Positions 8,315 through 12,847 of a DNA stretch of 12,847 bases are shown here, in pieces. The DNA is from Zychaea mexicana. Lineage: Eukaryota; Mucoromycota; Mucoromycetes; Mucorales; Lichtheimiaceae. A program made the translations under genes and the position numbers. Location: NCBI RefSeq assembly GCF_025766255.1, contig NW_026516957.1, forward strand, positions 1 to 12,847, in the 5' to 3' direction. The notes under the pieces are model-generated. The model was not told the origin of the DNA. It saw only the letters and a program-made list of their open reading frames with translations, and did not search any database. Position 1 is the first letter of the stretch; each line of letters begins with the position of its first letter.

Positions 8315-8824
8315 TTACTCATATCGAGCAAAGGAAAACTCATTCTTATAAACGTCCGGCCAGGAAACGCCGTCCTTATCCCAGGCATATGCAGCACTAA
8401 GCTGCACATATGCGTCGTGGACGCGGTCGCGCTCTGCGATGGCCGCATCGCCGTCAAAACGGATGGCGCCTGTACTCTCGTCCAGAGTTGCAAACCGGCA
8501 GTCGATGGGGCGCGACTTGTTCCACCCATATTGGTGCTTGCGGCAGTGGTGGAAGGCTTGACCAGGCTTCGGGCGTGGTTGGTAGGCGCCGGTCCAGGTG
8601 TGTGCCTTCTGGGCCTTAACAAGGTCAAAGTAAGCCCTCTTGCCCTGGGCTTCCTTAGCGGCTTGGACCAGATGCTGCTGGACACCTCGGAAATTTTGCC
8701 ATGCTTGTTCTTGGCGTTGTGCTTGTGTCTGCTTTCCAGGGCGCGGGACGGGGGAAGGCCAAGTGGAGAAATAGCACCCCGAGACGTCGATACTGTTGGT
8801 TGTGGTGGTTGACATAGTAGACAT
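8315..8824 (-). CDS. Unrecognised 169-aa protein, single exon
   Basis: I do not recognise a family. The frame starts at the ATG at 8824, after AGCC, and ends in TAA at 8315-8317. A second in-frame Met follows two codons later. The N-terminus is Ser/Thr-rich (residues about 2-15), followed by a Pro-rich stretch (WPSPVPRPG) and a Gln/Ala/Lys-rich, probably helical segment. The middle is basic and aromatic with HHCRKH, and the C-terminal half is mixed charged. There is no signal peptide, membrane segment or intron. It is much more GC-rich than its flanks, which supports real coding. The transcript context is good: TATA box at 8903-8910, a (CT)9 tract just before the start, and a stop codon that overlaps an AATAAA (TAATAAA at 8311-8317). 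Overlapping frames on the other strand are shadows. Confidence 0.75.
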   Translation of the reverse strand: MSTMSTTTTNSIDVSGCYFSTWPSPVPRPGKQTQAQRQEQAWQNFRGVQQHLVQAAKEAQGKRAYFDLVKAQKAHTWTGAYQPRPKPGQAFHHCRKHQYGWNKSRPIDCRFATLDESTGAIRFDGDAAIAERDRVHDAYVQLSAAYAWDKDGVSWPDVYKNEFSFARYE

Positions 8825-8832
8825 GGCTGACA

Positions 8833-8850
8833 AGAGAGAGAGAGAGAGAG
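8833..8850 (-). promoter_or_regulatory. (CT)9 tract in the 5' leader of the 169-aa gene
   Basis: Nine AG repeats on the plus strand read as (CT)9 on the gene strand, ending 8 nt before the ATG. Pyrimidine-rich leaders and start regions are common in fungal genes; a role in transcription start choice is inferred. Confidence 0.5.
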
Positions 8851-8902
8851 CTGGTGTATGTGTGTTGTGAATTGATGGCTTCCAGCTTCAAAAAATTTTG
8901 TT

Positions 8903-8910
8903 CTTTTATA
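8903..8910 (-). promoter_or_regulatory. TATA box of the 169-aa gene
   Basis: TATAAAAG on the minus strand lies about 80 nt upstream of the ATG at 8824. It overlaps the terminal TAA (8908-8910) of the decayed coding remnant upstream. Confidence 0.65.
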
Positions 8911-9746
8911 CTAGAGTCTCACTCTGGTTTCTTACACGGCATTTTCGAGTAATTGGATCAGTTCCCTTTGTACACTTGACAAGACAGTTCCCGGGAAATT
9001 TAGCAATCGTACTTACTGTTGCGCACTGCTCTTCTTCGTACCTGACATCGTTATATCATGCTTCCATTTTCTTGTACACCCATCATGTCTGGAACTTGCT
9101 TACCACATGAATTGTTGGTACCCCCCAGCTTAAATTGGTATGTAGTAGCACAGCATGGCAACTGTCTTTGTCATACCAGATAAGTTGTTAAATGGTACCT
9201 TACTGTTGCTTTTTGAGACGTAATCTATCGTCATTACTCCTGCCTAGCTCTTTAAGACATTAAAGTTGTACCAAGGATCTACCAGGGATATTTTCTTCTT
9301 GCTGTTCGATACACGGTTTTCTCTACTGCTTGTGCATTGCCCCCATCCTGACATATTTCTTTTGGAACACTCTGTTCTTAGATTTCTCTGATGAATCCGG
9401 TTCTTTTTCTTAATGTGAGTTGTGCCTAGACACTTGCTCTTTCCAATATGACTTTTATTTTCATGTTCCTCTCTGATCTGGTGCATCCTTGAGTTGTTCC
9501 TCAACACTTACATCAGTGTTACCATGCAGAGCACCTTTTGTACAAGCCAACATTTTCCAAATATCACACAAAGCTGTATCAACATGTTCTTGTTTTTACA
9601 ACATTTCTTCTGATCTTTCAGTTTCATCTGTTGCAGCCTTCAGACCGTCGCAATGTTTTTCCCATCTACCTACCGAGTAGCTGAGTGTAGTACGTCTTTT
9701 TACAATTGAAAGAGGATGCCTTTTCCTTTTGGCTACATGAGTCCAT
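8908..9746 (-). pseudogene. Decayed coding remnant, several frames, family unknown
   Basis: Read on the minus strand, successive open pieces have protein-like composition but are broken. One starts at ATG 9746 and ends in TAG at 9666-9668. The next frame has RWEKHCDGLKAATDETERSEEML and then TAA at 9596-9598, and continues to TGA at 9461-9463. A piece of 87 codons ends at 9244. Another ends in TAA at 9130-9132, and the last carries CATVSTIAKFPGNC and KCTKGTDP and ends at 8908-8910. The pieces are charged and cysteine-containing, unlike random AT-rich translation. Some breaks could be unrecognised introns rather than mutations. I could not assign a family; a transposase relic or a dead host gene are both possible. 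Confidence 0.35.
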
Positions 9747-9907
9747 CAGCTATTAGATAGCAAAAGTACCTATATACATGAAAAACTGGGAACTCCCAAT
9801 GACAGCGTCTACAAGTTACACATAACAGTTTTTAAATCAGAACATGTGTTGCAATCTTTGAGTGAAGACGTCTAATCCCCCGTGCCCCTTTTTTATGTAA
9901 ATAAGAT

Positions 9908-9986
9908 AATGATGTATCATTGATCGATATAACATCGATGCAGCCGTCGACTATAAAGTAATTACCCCACTGCAATTATTATTGCA
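9908..9986. promoter_or_regulatory. TATA box and two palindromes upstream of the 266-aa gene
   Basis: TATAAAG at 9952-9958 lies about 80 nt before the ATG at 10036. It is flanked by AATGAT-GT-ATCATT (9908-9921) upstream and TGCAAT-TATT-ATTGCA (9971-9986) downstream, both perfect 6-bp-arm palindromes. They could be sites for dimeric regulators; that is inference. Confidence 0.5.
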
Positions 9987-10035
9987 ATAATCCACTCTTT
10001 CTCATTCAGCCGCAACTCCTTTTATTTTCTCCACT

Positions 10036-10990
10036 ATGTCACTCTTCCAACGTCAGCAGGTATCAAAGAATAACAACAATGCCACGGCTTTTAGCAACTC
10101 ACTTACTGATATGATTACAATTAAGCAAAACAGCTCGAATGATAGACGCGCGGATGATTTCGCCCATATCGGCGATTCTTTTAATTCTGAGAACGGTGAA
10201 AGATACAATGTAAAATTGATGTTATCAGTGTAAAAGTCAAGTGCTAACGGATATGCAACCAATATCTGTAGGGCATCTCCAACGCCGACTTTGCGTTTCC
10301 GCCTATACATGACAACATACATCACAAAGAGAATCTAGCCGACAGAATAGTGGAGCTAGTGCCAGAAATATGTTTGCCGACACTACAGGACTTGCACCTT
10401 CAACACTACAACATAGATGCATGGGTATATATATATGCATTTCAAACAAATGCTAAACGTCACTCGGACGAAGCAATTCGCATCATAGCCAATATTGCTA
10501 CTGTATGGCTGTATATGTACCACCGCCTCGCTGCTCGAAATGGTCTCAAACACATTATCAAAGGTATTATTTGTTCTGATTGTTTGATTTGGTAAACTGT
10601 TTCTTGAATACTGCTAACTTTAGTGTTAGGCCAACAAACGTACAATGTATCATTACGAAGCCTCAAAAATACTCTAAAGGGGGGCGAGCGTCTACTGTAT
10701 TTGATCCACAAGTCCTCCCGTACCGAGCTGTTGTTCCACAACTCATTCAGTACTTGGAAACTGAGCAAGGTGCCTATATCCCGTTTTATTGAAACTCGAG
10801 CCACCATTGTATATTCATTCTATCTGTAGTTGACTGTATCTGAGTTTAATTCGTTCAGAATACCTCCTACTGGATCAACTGCCAAGAATGTTACTCGAGG
10901 CAGCCTACAGCTAAAAGTATTAGAGATGCAATTACGTATGTTTATAGCAAACATCCTTGGCTGGAAATAAACTATTGTCCTTGTAATTGA
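10036..10990 (+). CDS. Unrecognised 266-aa protein with C-terminal cysteine pairs, four exons
   Basis: I do not recognise a family. The spliced model joins 10036-10227, 10272-10563, 10624-10808 and 10859-10990. The introns of 44, 60 and 50 nt begin GT and end AG, the first two with GCTAAC just before the acceptor, and each junction keeps frame (phases 0, 1 and 0). Unspliced, every frame hits a stop at these points. Residues 1-60 are polar and Asn/Ser-rich, probably disordered. Residues about 65-220 are helix-like, with a hydrophobic aromatic patch (IDAWVYIYAF, then IATVWLYMYHRLAA) followed by a basic stretch. The last exon has CxxC (C231, C234) and CxC (C263, C265), which could bind a metal. 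No signal peptide is obvious. The donors GTGTAA and GTATTA are not the strongest consensus, so the first exon junction is the least certain point. Confidence 0.68.
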
Positions 10991-11081
10991 CTGATTGCGT
11001 GGGTAGTACCATTTAGATGATTTTCCCCCCTTACTACAATACATTAAGTAGTACAATACTGTACAGCAGTAGAGCATTATA

Positions 11082-11090
11082 TATATAAAG
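11082..11090 (+). promoter_or_regulatory. TATA box of the 145-aa gene
   Basis: TATATAAAG sits about 55 nt upstream of the ATG at 11143 and about 90 nt after the stop codon of the preceding gene. Confidence 0.65.
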
Positions 11091-11142
11091 GAAGTTTCAA
11101 GACTGTGTTCTTTTCAAATCATTCTCACTCTACACTTGACAA

Positions 11143-11758
11143 ATGCACAACACCACCACTTGCCACTTCTCTATCAGCCGCGCTATCGCTCGTGAGCTCT
11201 GGATCCAACTTTCCTCACTACGTAAAGACGATTTTAATCCATTGGGTATTTTTATTCATGTCCGCCTATGTGGTATGTTTTTGTTTGATATGATTTATGT
11301 TATACTTTCACATGTTATAAAGATGCATACTAATCAATCACCCTGTGCTGTATTGCCTCTAAAATATATAGGCAGCACTGTCCGACCCTCGCCTGTCACC
11401 AACACCAGCACTGCTTTGGCCTGGGAAATATCCAGGGGCTTTTGGAAAGCCTTTGATGCACTGTCGGAGCGCGAGCAGCGGATTGCCGCTGCTTACATAA
11501 ATGCCCGTCTCAGCGAAGGTATACTGTCATTTTAACACACTATTAGTCTGCAGCCTTGTCATTTTGTTCTAACTCCTAGTTGCTTTTTCTTTTAAAGAGC
11601 TCCAGGCAAAACTGGCTAAGCTCTACGTAGAGACGGGAATACGCGCCGTCTGCATCGACGACAGTGAAGACGAAGACGAAGACGAAGACGAGGAGGACGA
11701 AGACGAAGACGAGGAGGATCCATTTATCTCGTTGTGTCCTTTTGCCGGTCGCCGCTGA
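11143..11758 (+). CDS. Unrecognised 145-aa protein with an acidic tail, three exons
   Basis: I do not recognise a family. Exons are 11143-11272, 11372-11518 and 11598-11758, with introns of 99 and 79 nt. Donors are GTATGT and GTATAC, the acceptors TATATAG and TTAAAG, and both junctions are phase 1. Only this choice of acceptor keeps the last exon open. Residues 8-43 hold a short helix-like segment and a hydrophobic patch (GIFIHVRLC). Residues about 55-103 look like amphipathic helices (WEISRGFWKAFDALSEREQR, then LQAKLAKLY). Residues 113-133 are almost purely Asp/Glu, followed by a short tail ending AGRR. Acidic tails of this type occur in histone- or DNA-associated proteins and in activators, but that is only an analogy. 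The gene has its own TATA box and a poly(A) signal shortly after the stop. Confidence 0.75.
11666..11718 (+). repeat. Coding GAAGAC/GAGGAC hexamer microsatellite
   Basis: Repeated GAAGAC units with GAGGAG breaks encode the Asp/Glu run of the 145-aa protein. The unit is two codons long, so gain or loss of units keeps the frame and changes only tail length. Confidence 0.85.
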
Positions 11759-11783
11759 TCGGTTTTGTTTGCTTTTTTTGTTA

Positions 11784-11789
11784 AATAAA
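11784..11789 (+). terminator. Poly(A) signal of the 145-aa gene
   Basis: AATAAA lies 26 nt after the stop codon, followed by T- and A-rich DNA. It supports the stop at 11756-11758 as the true end. Confidence 0.6.
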
Positions 11790-12181
11790 ATTCCTTTTTC
11801 AAAAAAACACTTTTTGGTTTTGATATTTATTGGCTCACAGTATGCTGATATATTAAAAAAGAGTTCATTGTGGGATATACTTTACACTGATCGAGCAAAG
11901 GAATTTTGTGTGTCATGTCTTACAGTCAACCACTTATTTCACAACAGCGCAGTCGCACTATAAACTGCAAAAGTACCATTAAACAAGACATACCAAAAGT
12001 ATACTGGCACACTTTTACCTGAGCTAAAGTAAAATACTGAAAGTCACCTGCTTTAAAAAACCTTTTTTTTTAAGGTAATGCCCTTGTACTACGTCCTTCC
12101 AAAAGCGTTTTCCATGTCATTGCGCGCCCAATAGAGCTATATACCAATCGGTGTATGCCCTGAAAAAAAAAGGTCTCGCTC
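11790..12181. other. Intergenic spacer, no gene seen
   Basis: The spacer between two plus-strand genes contains A and T homopolymers and a short inverted repeat near 12056-12076 (TTTAAAAAACC with TTTTTTTTAAGG). A plus-strand frame runs out of the acidic-tail region to 11963, but it is the wrong frame of the upstream gene and has no start of its own. Confidence 0.6.
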
Positions 12182-12190
12182 TATATATAA
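12182..12190 (+). promoter_or_regulatory. TATA box of the last gene
   Basis: TATATATAA lies about 65-70 nt upstream of the ATG at 12254. Confidence 0.65.
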
Positions 12191-12253
12191 GCTCTGCTGG
12201 AAACAAGTGATTTTATTACTTTATTTTTTCTCCAACACCCTGTATCCATACTC

Positions 12254-12847
12254 ATGTCTGATGAACGTGAACTCGACCTTTGTGCTGCACTGAGATGGGC
12301 ATTAGACAACCGTGGTACGTTTTCATGTTTTAAAAAAGCACCAGTGTAAAACAAACATTCTGTACGAAACTAATTATCTTACAGATATCGCAGATGTTAT
12401 TAGAGAGGTTAGCGAGGTCTTTGACGGCAAGGGGTATAGCACCTCTATTTTTAAAAGATGGCAGCCAGTATGTATTACATCCTGTTGAATAGTAATGTCC
12501 TACAAATAAATCCTAACTTTTTTTCTTACATAGCCAGCTCCAGTCAGACAGAATAACAATGACGTGCCACAGCGCACTCTAGTAAGTGCTCACTTTATTG
12601 TTCTGCGGTATAATACAGATACGCCTCGATTAACGTCAAAGAGAAATTAGTCTCCCCTTGAAAGAGAGATACAGGAAAGGAATGATCGTCACAAGGATTT
12701 GTTTGCACGACAGGTTCGCATAGACTGGCTCAAGGAGCGTCAGGCAAGCGACGCACGGGCAGCAACATTGTCTTTGTCACTAAGAAAACGAAAGGCGGCA
12801 GATGGTAGAGCCCAGGCAGCTGAACAGAGACCAGCGACAAATGATAA
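12254..12847 (+). CDS. Unrecognised charged protein, four exons, cut off by the window end
   Basis: I do not recognise a family. Exons are 12254-12314, 12385-12467, 12534-12581 and 12651 to beyond 12847. The introns of 70, 66 and 69 nt have donors GTACGT, GTATGT and GTAAGT, acceptors ACAG, ATAG and TTAG, and branch-like TCCTAAC or ATTAAC in the second and third. Phases are 1, 0 and 0. At least 129 residues are encoded and the frame is still open at the last base. Residues 4-47 form a compact, helix-rich segment (LRWALDNRDIADVIREVSEV, then STSIFKRWQ) that loosely resembles a helix-turn-helix. Residues 48-64 are a Pro/Asn-rich linker, and 67-125 are highly charged, probably a long helix or coiled coil with a basic RKRK at 109-112 that could be a nuclear signal. 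These structural readings are inference. It is the third plus-strand gene in the row. Confidence 0.72.

Noticed and set aside
11664..11963. Plus-strand Lys/Thr/Arg-rich frame
   Set aside because: It is the out-of-frame reading of the acidic hexamer repeat of the 145-aa gene.

Overview
The window looks like nuclear DNA of a fungus, probably an early-diverging one such as Mucoromycota. The reasons are AT-rich spacers, split genes with very short introns (44-99 nt), CTAAC-type branch points, TATA boxes 50-110 nt upstream of start codons, and many transposon remains. No tRNA, rRNA, CRISPR array or bacterial operon was seen. The taxon is inferred from style, not from a recognised marker gene.

Region 1 (1-6645) is repeat territory. 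Two diverged direct copies of a roughly 1.2-1.6 kb repeat lie head to tail: copy 1 at 1-354 plus 3991-4870, and copy 2 at 5078-6645. Each copy contains a nested ~200 bp tandem duplication. Copy 1 is split by a complete 3,628-bp hAT DNA transposon (355-3982). It has an exact 8-bp target duplication CTATGCAC, 12-bp terminal inverted repeats with one mismatch, GAACCG-rich subterminal arrays, and a five-exon transposase gene on the minus strand. Copy 2 keeps the unfilled site (CTATACAC). The transposase reads through cleanly in a spliced model except for one in-frame TGA in the conserved RTRW motif, so this copy appears recently disabled.

Region 2 (6646-8314) has no convincing gene. It contains a degenerate minisatellite built on GGTCATCG (7421-7693) and short ambiguous open stretches.

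Region 3 (8315-9746) holds one GC-rich single-exon gene on the minus strand (169 aa, unrecognised) with a TATA box and a (CT)9 leader. Upstream of it is a decayed, multiply interrupted coding remnant on the same strand.

Region 4 (9950-12847) is the most gene-like part: three plus-strand genes in a row, spaced about 1.1 kb apart, each with its own TATA box and two or three short introns. Spliced models give 266 aa (ends in paired cysteines), 145 aa (long Asp/Glu tail) and at least 129 aa (charged, basic C-terminus, runs off the window). I recognise none of them. Their shared orientation and spacing suggest an accessory gene set, but no function or joint pathway can be read from the sequence.
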